A DNA stretch of 64,000 nt, from NCBI GenBank assembly GCA_013350335.1, contig CM023539.1, forward strand, positions 26,715,043 to 26,779,042. The letters run 5' to 3'. The DNA is from Chimonanthus salicifolius (taxonomy: Eukaryota; Streptophyta; Magnoliopsida; Laurales; Calycanthaceae). This document shows, in pieces, positions 45,004 to 56,856 of this stretch. The translations under genes were made by a program, and so were the position numbers. Below the pieces are notes generated by a model, which was not told the DNA's origin, ran no database searches, and was given only the letters and a program-made list of their open reading frames with translations. Position 1 is the stretch's first letter; the number at the start of each line of letters is the position of its first letter.

Positions 45004-46161
45004 ATACATTGTATGATCATACGGATGATGGGTGGGACACATGACATAGGCACCCATGGCATAGCATTCATCACATGCTTATTTTGTTATATGTTATTTT
45101 ATCGGTATATGTGTTATCACTAATCCATGTGCTAGCCCTACTCGGAGTCCTACTGGGCGCGTTGACTAACGCCCTACTTCTACCCTAGCTGATGACGCAG
45201 GGGATGGCTGGAAGCGGTGGACATGACAGGAGCCAAGCTTAGGGGCTTGGGTAGTGCAGTCTTAGTTTAATTACGTTTACATTTTGGAGATGTAATTTTA
45301 AAGTAACTTCGCTTGTCGGGTTGTATAAGTTTACATTTCTTGCGATGTTTTGGACGTTACTTATGGACGATTATATTTTGTGATATAAATATGAACATAG
45401 GGGCATTTTGGTAATTCAATGCTGTATCTTCCCTTCTATCTAAAAACCGGTAGGATAGACTCTATTATCATGTTCCGCAATAACTATAATCCGCGAGCTT
45501 ACTTCCTACGCGTGAACCATTCTCGTGGACTTAGCTCCGCGCATGCGTGGGGTTGGCCAGTTAAGGGCAGGGCTTTAGAAGCTCGGACTTAACTCGCGTC
45601 GTGGCGTCCGCACCCTCTCTTACTCTTCTATTTAAAAGAAAAAATAGATCTGATTTTCGGAAAACGGGTGAAAAAGGGCGGGGCGTTACACTACTTCTAC
45701 CCTATAGATGATGGAACAGGGAATGACAAGGAAACGGACATGAGACATGAAGGAGCCAAGTGTAGGAGCTTGGAATCAATGAAGTTTATTTTTACTTGTC
45801 TTTGAATGTTTATGATGTATTGGGAGGACTGATGTTTGGACTGTAATAACTTAGAATTATTTTGCTATGGTTTGATGATATTTAAGTTTCAGTTAAGTTT
45901 ATGGTGATTGGCTTTCCTTGCCTTATAATGTCATGTATATGAATAGTGTATTAGTCATATATTTAATTCCGCAATGTTTTCGGAAAAGCGTCTGAAATGT
46001 TTGGTCTTAGTCCACGTACACGTAAAGGTGGCCAGTTAAGGGTGGGGTTTTGGAATCTCGGACTTAACTCGCTTCGTGACGTTCCCTCTCTCTCTCTCAC
46101 TCATTTAAAAAAAGAATTATACTCTGATTTGTGGTGAGTGAAAAAAGGGCAGGGCGTTACA

Positions 46162-47395
46162 CTATAAGGCCATGTACCGAGATGTTTTAGAGACCAACAT
46201 CATGGTACAAAATCTGGAATATGGAACCATAGGATCAAATGAGAAGGCACCCAAAATTAAAACCAGATTAAAGAAAGTGCCAACACTGGATTGTGAACTT
46301 AGATTCTAAGTCTCACAATGATCGTGTTCAAATGTGTAAAGGAACTCACATTTGAAACATATTTTTGGAATCACCTTGTATCTTGCCTTCAATCCATGTT
46401 CTTTTTTTATTGTTGGATTAATCTTATGTAAGATACTTGTATGTACATGTAGGTTCGCACTCTAGTATTGGATTATACTTGTCTCATTTCATTTCATATG
46501 CCATGTAATTTTTGCATCTTTAGGAAATGAATGTAGTATGTGCATTACCTCATGTATAGGATGTGTATGGTATTCATTCACAATGTCGTTTCATTCCAAG
46601 TTCATAAACTTGTGAATCCCACATGGAATGAAACATACTCTATGCCCTTAAATGGATTATCTTTGGTGCGACCTACCAAAAGTGCTTCAATTTATGTACT
46701 AGCTCTTTCAAGGAATTAGAGTATAATTGAAAGAATGGTAATTGTGTTGATCATGTCTTGGGTAATAACATGATAATAGGCATAAGAGCTATATGTGTAG
46801 CATCATAATTCATTTCCATATGCTCAGTGACCATATTCAAAAACAGGAAATGAATGTATGATCAGTGTGCTTTGTGTCTCATTCCAATATTCACTAAGTT
46901 TGTACATTATGTGGAATGACTCATGTTCATAGACACCTTCTCATTGCTAAAGCCCAGAAATGCCGCATCACATGATATCACACACTTGGGCAATATACTT
47001 GAATCGGTGACTTAAATGTGCCCAAGAATTTTGGATTGATTTGGATCTCGGAAAAGAGATCTGTAATCCATGGTCTGTGCCTATTTTCAGAAGGGTGAAT
47101 CGAATCTTCAAATAGCACAGATGCGATGTGAATGTATGTATCATCACTTGCATTAAAAGGTGTATAAGCAAAGCTTGAAGAATTATGGACATCACAAGCA
47201 CACACACACACATACCTAGTCTACCTTCATTATAAATCCCAGGTCGAAGGATAGATTAGTCGGAGGTGCAGACAGATCGGTACTAGTGGATTTCAGAACA
47301 TTGTTTGAAAAAAAATCGTAAAGGGAGACAACTTGATATTTATCGGCATATCGACACAGACAGGTCGTTGGTCACGATTGGTCGGTGTGTCAGAA
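46162..47395 (+). other. Continuation of the copia-like older sequence
   Basis: Continues the sequence interrupted by C. The first 150 bases read YKAMYRDVLETNIMVQNL and onward in one open frame that I do not recognise; the rest is AT-rich without domains. The end (47300-47395) has CGACACAGACAGGTCGTTGG and GATTGGTCGGTGTG, faintly like 36545-36600, so a 3' LTR of the copia-like element may begin here before N2 cuts it. Confidence 0.4.
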
Positions 47396-48478
47396 TGTAA
47401 CGCCCCACCCTTTTTCACTCGCCGAAAATCAGAGTCTATTTTTTTTTAAAGTAAAGAGAGAAAGAGAGCGGAAACGTCATGACGCAAGCTACGTCTGAGC
47501 TTCCAAAGCCCGACCCTTAACTGGCCAACCATGCATGTGCGTGGACAAGTCCACTAAAACATTTCACACGTACTCAAGTTAAACATGCATAATAAATCAA
47601 AGATGCAGAATTATAATAGAATAACTATCCTATTCAATTTTAGATAGCAAGGATTCCATCACTTAACAATAATTATCTTACGTTAACATATCCAAAATTA
47701 ACATTCAAACCATAGTAAATAATCTAAGTTATTATAATCCCAAATGCTAGCTAGTCAAATTACATTGTCCATGAGTAACTTAAATAAAGTGAAACTAAAT
47801 TATCCAAGCTCCTAAGCTTGGTTCCGATCGCGTCCTTCGTTCCGTTCATTTCCTGTGTCATCATCTAAGGTATAAGTAGGGCGTTAGACAACACGCCCAG
47901 TACGTACTCCAAGTAAGGTCAAACACATGGATTAGTATGAAAATCCAGATATAATACATCATAGCCGTACTTGTAAAATATTGTATCAAAAACAGTGTAT
48001 GATAATAGAGATCCAATCATACAGATAAAACTAGAAACAATGCATGATAATAGAGATCATAATCATGCTGATTCAATGCCATGCCATGGGTGTCATATGC
48101 CATGAGTCCCACCCATCACCCATATCACAAGCACATAGTATTCCTCTTGATGGAAAATCCTCATCAAGGTATCCTAGACGAATGCCTTATGGACGCCCCA
48201 ACGGAGCGTGGATCTCCGGTTACAAATCAATCATACATCCCTCTTGATGGATAATGCACATCAAGGTACCCCCACAAATGTCTTACGGACGCCCCGACGG
48301 AGCGTGGATCTTCGGTTACATTTTATCCCTCCCATGCCATGCATGGGATGCAAGTGTAAACATGCTATGCAATAACACATATCATAGCATTAAAATTTCC
48401 ATAATTTAAACATATCATTTGATACCAAAATAACTCATCAAAACATGAATTAAAATCATCATGCTCATACTAACACCT
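47396..48478 (-). repeat. N2 left LTR, truncated
   Basis: Matches the right LTR (55394 onward) closely from TGTAACGCCCCACCC through two GACGCCCCGACGGAGCGTGG units (48192, 48289) to TTAAAATCATCAT (48460). It then jumps to CCTTTTAGAATTTTCGTCCCG, which resembles the internal sequence next to the A2 and D4 3' LTRs. Confidence 0.85.
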
Positions 48479-49106
48479 TTTAGAATTTTCGTCCCGAAAA
48501 ACTTCGACAGGGCTTTGGTTCTAATTATTGCCATTCCAATCATCTCAGATAAAACACTCTTATCTTCTTTCCATATTCTCATGTTCGTTCCTTCATCGTC
48601 ATATCGCTTCCCTGCTAACCATCATATCAGTGGTGTTCGTTGTTTCCTTCCATCTCCGTATAGTCACTTCCTATACCAACATTGTCTAGTATTTACCTCT
48701 TCATTATGTTTTATCTCTAATATGGACATTGTACTCCCTTCAGGACAATACACCGAACACAAGTCCATGCATTTATGCTATCATTATTTTCTATCATACC
48801 TTTATGTTTACTACGGTCTCTCATCAACTAATGTATTTCAAGGACATCTTTACACATTCATATCACGTTCACCCACATATGGGGTCTTATTCCCACAAGC
48901 CACATGTTATACTTTCTAAAGTTGATTACCCAATGCCATTCATACCATCTGTTATACACGGATATACAGTGCAACCATCACAGGACCTATACACTACAAT
49001 ACAACATCTGGAATTTAAATTTCCAATGCATTTGCTAACCGGCATTCTGGTAATCCATTATATCTTTCACAAGTGCCCATAATATTATACAGCTTGTCGT
49101 GGTCCA
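48479..49106. other. N2 internal region, left part
   Basis: Begins AATTTTCGTCCCGAAAA as in A2 (8197) and D4 (60592). Pyrimidine-rich and without protein similarity that I can see; a 152-codon frame at 48461-48919 has no domain and I take it as chance. Confidence 0.5.
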
Positions 49107-52100
49107 TGTAACGCCCGCCCCATTTTCACCGAAATTAGAGTCTATTTTTTTTTTTTTGAAGTAGAAGTGACAACGGGCGCGGACGTCACGACGAGAGTTA
49201 AGTCCGAGCTTCTAAAGCCCGACCTTTAACTGGCCAACCCCACGCGTGCGCGAAACTAAGTCCACGGGAACGGTTCACGCGTAGGAAGTAAGCTTGCGAA
49301 ATATAATTACGTGCAGAACATTATAATAGAGACTATCCTACCGGTTTTAGATAGAAGGGAAGATACAACATTGAATTACCAAAAATACCCCTATATTCAC
49401 ATTTATGCCTCAAAACGATATTGTCCATAATGCAGTGCAAATCATAGCAAGAAATATAAATTATACAGTCTGACTAGCTAAGCTACTTTAAATTACATCT
49501 CCAAAATGAAACTTAAATAAAACTAGATATCCACTTCCCAAGCTCCTAAGCTTGGCTCCCGGCGTGTCCACCATTTCTGCCATCTCCTGCGTCATCAACT
49601 AGGGTAGAAGTAGGGCGTTAGTCAACGCGCCCAGTAGGACTCCGAGTAGGGTTAGCACATGGATTAGTGATAACATACATACCAAATAATAATAAAGTAA
49701 ACATATGATGAATGTCATGCCATGGGTTCCTATGTCATGTGTCCCACCCATCCACCGTATCATCATAAAATATCGTATCCCCCTTGACGGCAAAGCCTTG
49801 TCAAGGTGTCCCCATGTTTGCTTCTCGGTCGCCCCGACGGAGCATGGACTCCGGTTATAGCATAAGAGCTATCCCCATGTCTGATTCTCGGTCGCCCCGA
49901 CGGAGCATGGACTCCGGTTATAGCCCCTCAGGCTATCCCCATGTTTGCTTCTCGGTCGCCCCGATGGAGCATGGACTCCGATTTCATTATTTTCCCGCCC
50001 ATGCCATGCATGAGATGTAAGTACATTATGCTATGTAATATATATATAATCCATATAAAATCCATAGCATCTAAGTATAGTCCATAGTCTTAAAAAAATA
50101 TTATCCATAGCATTAAATCATAATCCATAGTACTTAAACATATAATTCATAATTCGAAATCCCATCATAAGATAAATCATATAATTATCAAATTAAAGAA
50201 CCATCACATATCCAAGGCTTACAAAAAGGTAGGAATCCTACCGAATACTTTTTAGCGTCCCGTTACCTTTCCGTTCGATAATCCGGTCGCCGATTGCGTA
50301 CTGTTTGCGACGTCCCGGTACCTTATTACATATTTACCGAATTAGTCCATATGTTATCCATGATTAAGTCCTTAACTTATTACAACCTTAGGCTCTTAAT
50401 TACATTATCGTTTACCAAAATCAGCCCCTAACTTAGCCTCGTTTTCCGTGGTTTAAAACACATCCATAAATCCAATTTTGGCCATTTTAAATATTCCGAT
50501 TTGCGAGCCTAAGACGTAACATCTATCTGTTTCATTTAATCATTCGCAATGTATCCAATTTTATGTCTAACATACATAGGGTTCGGCCATGCATCATGGC
50601 CGAACCCATGGTTCTTCAATGTGGCCACTAATTACGATTTTGCCACTAGACCTCTATGGTTTAATATTTCCTCATTCATGCATATTTTTAAGTCAAAAAT
50701 TCATCCATAACTTAGATCCATTAGGCATTCATTGACTATGCCCTAATATCCATAAAAATAGCCACCTACTTTGATTAAATTTGAAAACATTTAATCCCAT
50801 AATTCATTCCACATTTGGCCTAAGATGTGGCCCACATAAGGAAGGGGTCATGGGTTCATTTTATCCCCTTTTAATCCCACCTCCAATGAAATTAAATCAT
50901 TCATTTAAATCCCCATTTAAATTTATCATCTCTTTCCATCATTTTCCATTCTTTTTACCTTCATTAAAAATCACTAAATCATCACCATAGGGTTCGGCCA
51001 TTCACCATGGCCGAACCCATGGTTCATGTCTCACCTTCATGGGTGCCCTTTTAAGACCAATGTTTTGTCCAAAAACAATCCATTTTTAAAATCAATAACC
51101 TTCATTCATTTTGGCCCTTTAAAAACTTTCAAAATATTAACATATTAATCCATCATTTCCATCCTTTAAAGCCATTTAAAAAAAATCACTTTTCAACACC
51201 ATAGGGTTCATGGTCCATCTTATCCATGCCATCTTTAAAACTAAAATACCTATTTACATTCCTCATGGTTTTCTCATTAAAACTCCTTAAAAATCAACAA
51301 CTTTTCTATCACTTAAAACCTTAACATCATTAACCCTTCTCCATAATTTTAGACCTCAAACCCTAATTAAAAATCATCCATCATTTACCATGGGGTTCGG
51401 CCATGCTACATGGCCAAACCCTATGGCCCATGAATCCATTAAAAATCCAAATTCTCTATGCTTAATAAAGACTTGAAATTCCATTAAAAATTCCATTCTT
51501 CCATTTCATCCATTTCTTAATCCATTCCTCCATTTTTATTTATTTCTTATCCTACCATTTGATGGATCTTAGATCCATGGCCCACAACTTTTTGGCCATA
51601 TTAAATCTAAGAAATGGATTCCATATCCTTTTTTTAAGAAAATCTTATCACCCGACGACTCCTCCGGTCCTTCTTCCTCTTTGCTCTCCTTAGCCTTCTC
51701 TTCTCTTCTTCTCCTTGATGTACGGTCAAGATGAGCTTGATCAATGGTGAGGCTCTCCAAGCTTAGGATCAGCCAAGATTGAGTGGGTTTGCTTGAGAGA
51801 GGGAGAGGGGAAGGTGATGAGAAAGGTGTCTCAAGTGTTTACCTTGAGGTGGTGGGTCAACACTTAGCCTTTTCCTTTTCTTTTCTTCTATTTTCTTCTC
51901 TTTTTCTTCTAAGTTTTCTTCTTTCTTCCTCTTGTGAAGGTAGGGGACGGTTTTGAGAGTGCAAAGAGATGGAGAGAGTGTAGTGGTTAGATGGAAATGA
52001 GATGGGAAGTCATCTCATCTTTTTTTTTGGTTGTCATTCATTCCTCCCACCAACCAACATGGCATTAATGGTGGTGGTTGGGGTAAAACCACCATTTAAG

Positions 52101-52725
52101 CCCATGGTTTCAGTCTTGTGTTTCTTCAAAGTGGTTTGTGTTTGTTTGGGGTGGTTTGTGTTTGTTGGAATGGTTTTGACCATTTGACCATAATTAACTT
52201 AATCAATCTAATTCAATTGATCCTTAGGTTAAGTTAATTAATTAATTCCTACTTAATTTTAATCCCATTAATTTCCCTCTATGAAATCCACCCATGGTTG
52301 ACCAAGTCAACCATGGTGGTCGGCCCCACCACCCTTGGGTCCACACGCCACCTCAATTGGTGAGGTGAAGGTGGGCCCCACTTGGTCATGCCATTTCATT
52401 TCATTACTAACTTAGAGGGTTTAATTCCAATTCACCCTTTTTAAATCAATTGGGCCACCATTGGGCCCACGGCCCAACCAAATTATTTTCTACCCTTTAC
52501 CTTAGAGTTTGGACCAATTTTGATCCATGGGGTCCCACATGGTGATCGGGCCCACTTTGACCATCGTTGACCCTTCTGACGAATTCCATTCACTCTATGG
52601 TCAATTGGGTCCTTCTTGGGCCTTTGTCCCAAAATTTGATCCATTTGGTATTCCATCACATCAAAATTCAAATTAAAGTAAATAAATGCCAAATATATAT
52701 TGATTTAAAATTTCAGGCTATTACA
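49107..52725 (-). mobile_element. B3: solo LTR of family B, - orientation
   Basis: 3619 bases with perfect TSD GTCCA (49102-49106 and 52726-52730). On the + strand it starts TGTAACGCCCGCCCC and ends CAGGCTATTACA. Same plan as B1 reversed: 63-base units (49800-49990), GGTAGGAATCCTACC (50231), three GGTTCGGCCAT hairpins, the GACGACTCCTCCGG segment (51654) with the donor GT changed to AT, a CT-rich tract, and hairpins TTGACCAAGTCAA (52298) and CACCTCAATTGGTGAGGTG (52349). Confidence 0.95.
50577..51424. repeat. Hairpin cluster in B3
   Basis: Copies at 50580, 50991 and 51394. A fourth site near 51203 keeps only ACCATAGGGTTCATGG, apparently a hairpin that lost its centre, since homologous B1 sequence has a full copy there. 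Confidence 0.85.
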
Positions 52726-54407
52726 GTCCACACCACTTAATTACATCAAAATCACTCATATCAACCTATGAGTTTCATTCTCGCAGAATTTACTCTGTCT
52801 CATGTTATCTCTTTTTCTCGTGAGCCCATTTGCAATCTCATGTAGATCAATGTACTCTGTTTCACTTTACCTGCTACCAAAATATTTTTTATACGTACTC
52901 GCTCAATACGTTCATTCGTCTACTCTCTGTGTGAGGTTAGTGATGACCTTGCCCCTCATTGAAAATTTGTTAGTGAAGTAGCCTGCCAATGCGAGCCTAT
53001 GCTCAAGGCTTTCGCTGATTCCATTTTAACTAGGTTTCTAGCTGCACTCTCCTGGAACTCCATCGGCTAACTACAAAATCAGCTGGCCAGTCTAACTCAG
53101 CAGTCACCCATAGTTTCCCATTCAAGTTTCACTAGACTCTTATCTTTTCCACTAAGTACATCTCCAAAATTAAGTATATCTTCATTTGCACATAAATCAC
53201 TATGTGACTAACACTTTTTGTTCAAAACTTCTACGATACCGAGTATCTCTCAACACTAACCTTCCTGTGATACAAGTCGTAATACGACTAACACTTTTTT
53301 CTTATAACGTTGGATGTAGATCGAAACATGTCCCAATCATTAGAATAATACGTCATCTATGGGACTAACAGGTCCATCACACTACCAACATGTCTACCAT
53401 GGTACCGATAACCGGCATCAATCCAAACCACCATGGGAACCATCATCCACGGTTATACACATCCATCACTGGTTTCACTCTATCAGTGAGTTTCATCTAT
53501 CCATAGTTAATAACCATCCATGAATATAATCCTTCCATGGGCATAATCCATCCTTGAGCATAATTAATCCACGGCACATCATCTACCATGAGATATTCTA
53601 TCCGTAGGAACAACACTCGAATGAATCACTACGTGACTGTGGCAACAATATCAAATCATAAATATATTCCGACCCCTAGTGAGACTTAAGGCCCATGACT
53701 TACTAAGCGGAAGACCAACGTCCAACATGATCAAGTCTACCTCACCTTGCATCCCTTCACCCCAAGGATGATTCAGTCAAGCTCTAAGGCGGTCGAACTG
53801 CGTCTAACGAAGCTAGCACCACCCCCATGGGGTAAAATAGTATCTAGCTCTGCGCATCAACGCACATCAAGTGTGCAAAATAGCCATGAGAGTGCCCTCC
53901 AGTGCGTAGCTTGTGAGGGACCCACTCCTCAACGGCAACCCTACGGGACCAAGTCTCTATATGTTCATATCGAGGCTCCCACGGTCTCACGGCTACTCTA
54001 TGCCTTACTCATGGAATCTATATACTTATCTCATCATTTTAACTACACAAAGGTGAGACGCAATGATCTACTAATCAGACAATCTCCTTTTTCTAACGGA
54101 CTAAGGCATAACGTTATCAATATCAGGTGAGGGACATATCCACACTACGTCTCAATCATCAATATCACGTGAGGGACGCACCCATACCATGTCTCAATAT
54201 AATCAAGTGACCTCGTCACATACATCTCAGTGCCAAAGTTCTCATAAACTCTTAAGTTTGCATACTTTATTAAAAATCATTCAATCTTCCATCACAATAC
54301 AAGGGTTGGTAGGGTTAGAAAAAACAAAAACCCTTCAAAGAACAAAACGTACCCACAACCCTTACAAAGTCTCCCCTTTCCCCGACATTTTCTTACCATT
54401 TCTTAGC
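52726..54407. other. N2 internal region, right part
   Basis: Non-coding as far as I can see. It contains degenerate repeats of CCATGGGCATAATCCATCC type (53440-53600) and two GTGAGGGACRCAYCCA segments near 54126 and 54170. From 54296 (ACAAGGGTTGGTAGGG) it matches the N1 internal region at 33599. Confidence 0.5.
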
Positions 54408-54888
54408 CTAACCTTCCGTTGAAGACCCTGCATCATCACCAAAATCGAAGAAGTTGTCAGGGCATGTCGTCGACGTGTGCCCCAACACTCCACAAGTCAG
54501 ACAGGGTATTATTCCCGGTCCCCCAATGTAAGGACAATTAGTCCTCTCCTTCCCGTGCCCGTGAAGTCCATAAACAGGGCAAATAACCTCAAGGGGGTAG
54601 GGGGCAGAAACTACAGTTGTGCCCCTCTTGGTTGCACAATTCACACATATACCCGGGCGAACCTATCTCCCCTACGGATTCTCTTATGATTGGGATATCT
54701 CCCATATTCTCTTCTGGAAAAGGGGCTGGAATTACTTCGACATCCTCGGGTGATCCTACTTGGACGTCTACATTAACTCCCATAGCGCGGTCTGGCCTGC
54801 TGGAGTTGTTGAAAAAAGAAACCAGATCTATAGGACAGCTAGGGGTTCCTCTGTCCCACAACTCTGTATACTTTATGTTGCTCGACAT
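54408..54888 (-). pseudogene. N2 copy of the three-zinc-knuckle protein, frameshifted
   Basis: Homologue of the N1 protein. The N-terminus (MSSNIKYTELWDRGTPSCP) and first knuckle (CELCNQEGHNCSFC) lie in one frame. An extra G in a G-run at about 54600-54604 (five Gs against four in N1) then shifts the frame. The rest reads YPLEVICPVYGLHGHGKER, CLTCGVLGHTSTTC and the acidic tail DDAGSSTEG. The second knuckle has also lost a Cys (CPVY for CPVC). The acidic middle region differs most between the copies, while the knuckles and first 22 residues are conserved. Confidence 0.82.
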
Positions 54889-55393
54889 ATCTGTATCACA
54901 ACAACAGAAGCATATCAATGACAACCGCAGTTCTAATCAAACTAATCTTTGTTTTGGGGAATTTCCCTATGTATCACATAATTTTGCTTATTTTGGGGAA
55001 AATCTTGATGTTCCTTGTTTTGGGGAAATTGCCAAATCAACATCTTGTATTTCTCATTTTTGGGGAAACTTCCTAAGTATCAAGTGTTGTTTCTCAATTT
55101 GGGGAAAAATCTGGATGTTTCTCATTTTCGGGGAAATATGTCCTATTTTGTTATGTTTGATAAATCCATATTTATAGTGATTGTCCTTCCCTTGCTATTA
55201 TTCCTTTTTCATCAATTGTTTCCCTTAGATTGAATGCTTCAGTCTGAGTCTAATCAAAGTAAATTAATCTGGCCCCCGTGCAGCGGACTCCGAAGAGTCG
55301 TTCAGTTGGGATTCTTATCTTGTCAGTGAGATATGATACTGTTTTAATGTTACTTTGAAAGATTCTTCCTTCCTGTTTCGCTCTGATACCAAC
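54889..55393 (-). other. N2 leader and primer-binding site
   Basis: Contains TTTGGGGAAA repeats (54950-55140) and the leader shared with A2 and N1 (55236-55393), including GACTCCGAAGAGTC at 55287-55300. The initiator tRNA-Met site (TGGTATCAGAGC on the - strand) is at 55380-55391. Confidence 0.85.
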
Positions 55394-56856
55394 TATGACG
55401 CCCCGCCCTTTTTCACTTGCCGAAAATCAGAGTCAATTTTTTTTTAAAGTAAAGAGTGAAAGAGGGCGGAAACGTCACTACGCGAGCTAAGTCCGAGTTT
55501 CCAAAACCCGACCCTTAGCTGGCCAACCATGCGTGTGCGTGGACAAGTCCACTAAAACATTTCACACGTACTCAAGTTAAACATGCGAAATAAATCGTAG
55601 ATGAGGAATTATAATAGAATAACTATCCTATTCAATTTTAGATAGCAAGGAGTCCATCACTTAACAATAATTATCTTACGTTAACATATCCAAAATTAAC
55701 ATTCAAACCATAGCAAATAGTCTAAGTTATTACAGTCCCAAATGCTAGCTACTCAAATTATATTGTCCATGAGTAACTTAAATAAAGTGAAACTAAATTA
55801 TCCAAGTTCCTAAGCTTGGTTTCGATCGCGTCCTTCATTCCGTTCATTTCATGTGTCATCATCTAAGGTATAAATAGGGCGTTAGACAACGCGCCCAGTA
55901 GGTACTCCAAGTAGGGTCAAACACATGGATTAGTATGAAAATCCAGATATAATACATCATGCTGTACTTGTAAAACATCATATCCAAAACAGTGTATGAT
56001 AATAAAGATCCAATCATATAGATAAAACTAGAAACAGTGCATGATAATAGAGATCATAATCATGCTGATTCAATGCCATGCCATGGGTGTCATAGGCCAT
56101 GAGTCCCACCCATCACCCATATCACAATCACATAGTATTCCTCTTGATGGAAAATCCTCATCAAGGTATCCCCACGAATGCCTTACGGACGCTCTGACGG
56201 AGCGTGGATCTCCGGTTACAAATCAATCATACATCTCTCTTGATGGATAATGCACATCAAGGTACCCCCACGAATGCCTTACGGACGCCCCGACAGAGCG
56301 TTGTCTCTGGTTACATTTTATCCCTCCCATGCCATGCATGAGATGCAAATGCAAACATGCTATGCAATAACACATTTCATAGCATTAAAAATTCCATAAT
56401 TGAAACATATCATTTGATACCAAAATAACTCATCAAAACATGAATTAAAATCATCATATATACAATTTCCATGGTTTTCAATAAGGTAGGAATCCTACCA
56501 ACGTCCAATTATTGGGTCCTTGTGTTTCCGTCCAAAAACCGATCACCGATTTCGTCAAGCCGATCGTACACCGTTTGTGAAATCCTGTTACCTTATTACA
56601 TTTAACACATACATACATTAATTTGGTGATCCATTTAATCCCATAAAATAACCAAATTAATTATTCCAATGGATTTAAACCATTCCCTTCATCCTTCCAA
56701 TTTAACCTAACCATTTGGAAATCATATAAATATTTCATTTTTAAAATCAGCCGTTTACCCGCCGTCCATTGCCCACTGTCCACTGTCCACTACCCACTGC
56801 CCACTGTCCACTGTGCACCAAAACTCACTAGTAGGGTTCGGCCATACAACATGGCC
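55394..56856 (-). repeat. N2 right LTR, first part
   Basis: Begins TATGACGCCCCGCCC (terminal TGTAAC altered) and matches the left LTR to about 56450. It continues with GGTAGGAATCCTACC (56486) and a short minisatellite, and ends inside a GGTTCGGCCAT hairpin (56835-56856) where D4 inserted. Confidence 0.85.
56768..56816 (+). repeat. Minisatellite CCCACTGTCCACTG
   Basis: Six or seven units of a 7-base CCCACTG/TCCACTG type repeat, present only in this LTR. Confidence 0.8.

Larger units (their letters stand above)
41394..45690 (+). mobile_element. B2: solo LTR of family B
   Basis: 4297 bases with perfect TSD CTACT (41389-41393 and 45691-45695), inserted in the GCCCTACTTCTACCC block of C. Starts TGTAATAGCCCG and ends GGGCGGGGCGTTACA. 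Same order as B1: GTGGGGCCCACCTCCACCTC and TTGACTTGGTCAA hairpins, CT-rich tract (42320-42340), GGAGGAGTCGTCGGATA with GTAAGTATG at 42656, a GGTTCGGCCAT cluster, GGTGGGATTCCTACC, and four 63-base units. Confidence 0.95.
38652..46161 (+). mobile_element. C: solo LTR with B2 inside
   Basis: Bounded by a perfect TSD CTATA (38647-38651 and 46162-46166). Starts CGTAACACCCTGG (TG changed to CG) and ends GGGCAGGGCGTTACA. Without B2 it is about 3.2 kb. It follows the common LTR plan: repeated CCCAATTAGGACCCAATGG segments (38760-38940), CCTCATCAAGTGAGGTGG hairpin (38951), CT-rich tract (39410-39440), GGAGGAGTTGGG before GGTATA (39538), one GGTTTGGCCGTGGTGTGGCCGAACC hairpin (39586), then an array of a different palindrome (39879-40445). 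A GGTAAGATTCCTACC segment (40660), CTCATGCATGGCATGGG (40820) and the end block follow. Confidence 0.93.
47396..56856 (-). mobile_element. N2: second non-autonomous zinc-knuckle element (partly in window)
   Basis: - strand LTR element with the same plan as N1 but a longer internal region: left LTR 47396-48478 (truncated), internal region interrupted by B3, zinc-knuckle pseudogene, leader, primer site, and right LTR from 55394. The right LTR is itself split at 56856 by D4, so the far end and its TSD (left flank CAGAA) are not visible. No pol domains found in the non-B3 part. Confidence 0.82.

Noticed and set aside
48461..48919. 152-codon frame in the N2 internal region
   Set aside because: No domain, crosses the LTR/internal joint, and points against the N2 coding strand.
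30709..50020. Ser/Arg-rich frames (SDSRSPRRSMDSGY repeats) in B LTRs
   Set aside because: They are translations of the 63-base LTR tandem units, which is a multiple of three and so stays open by construction; no start context and no conservation apart from the DNA repeat.
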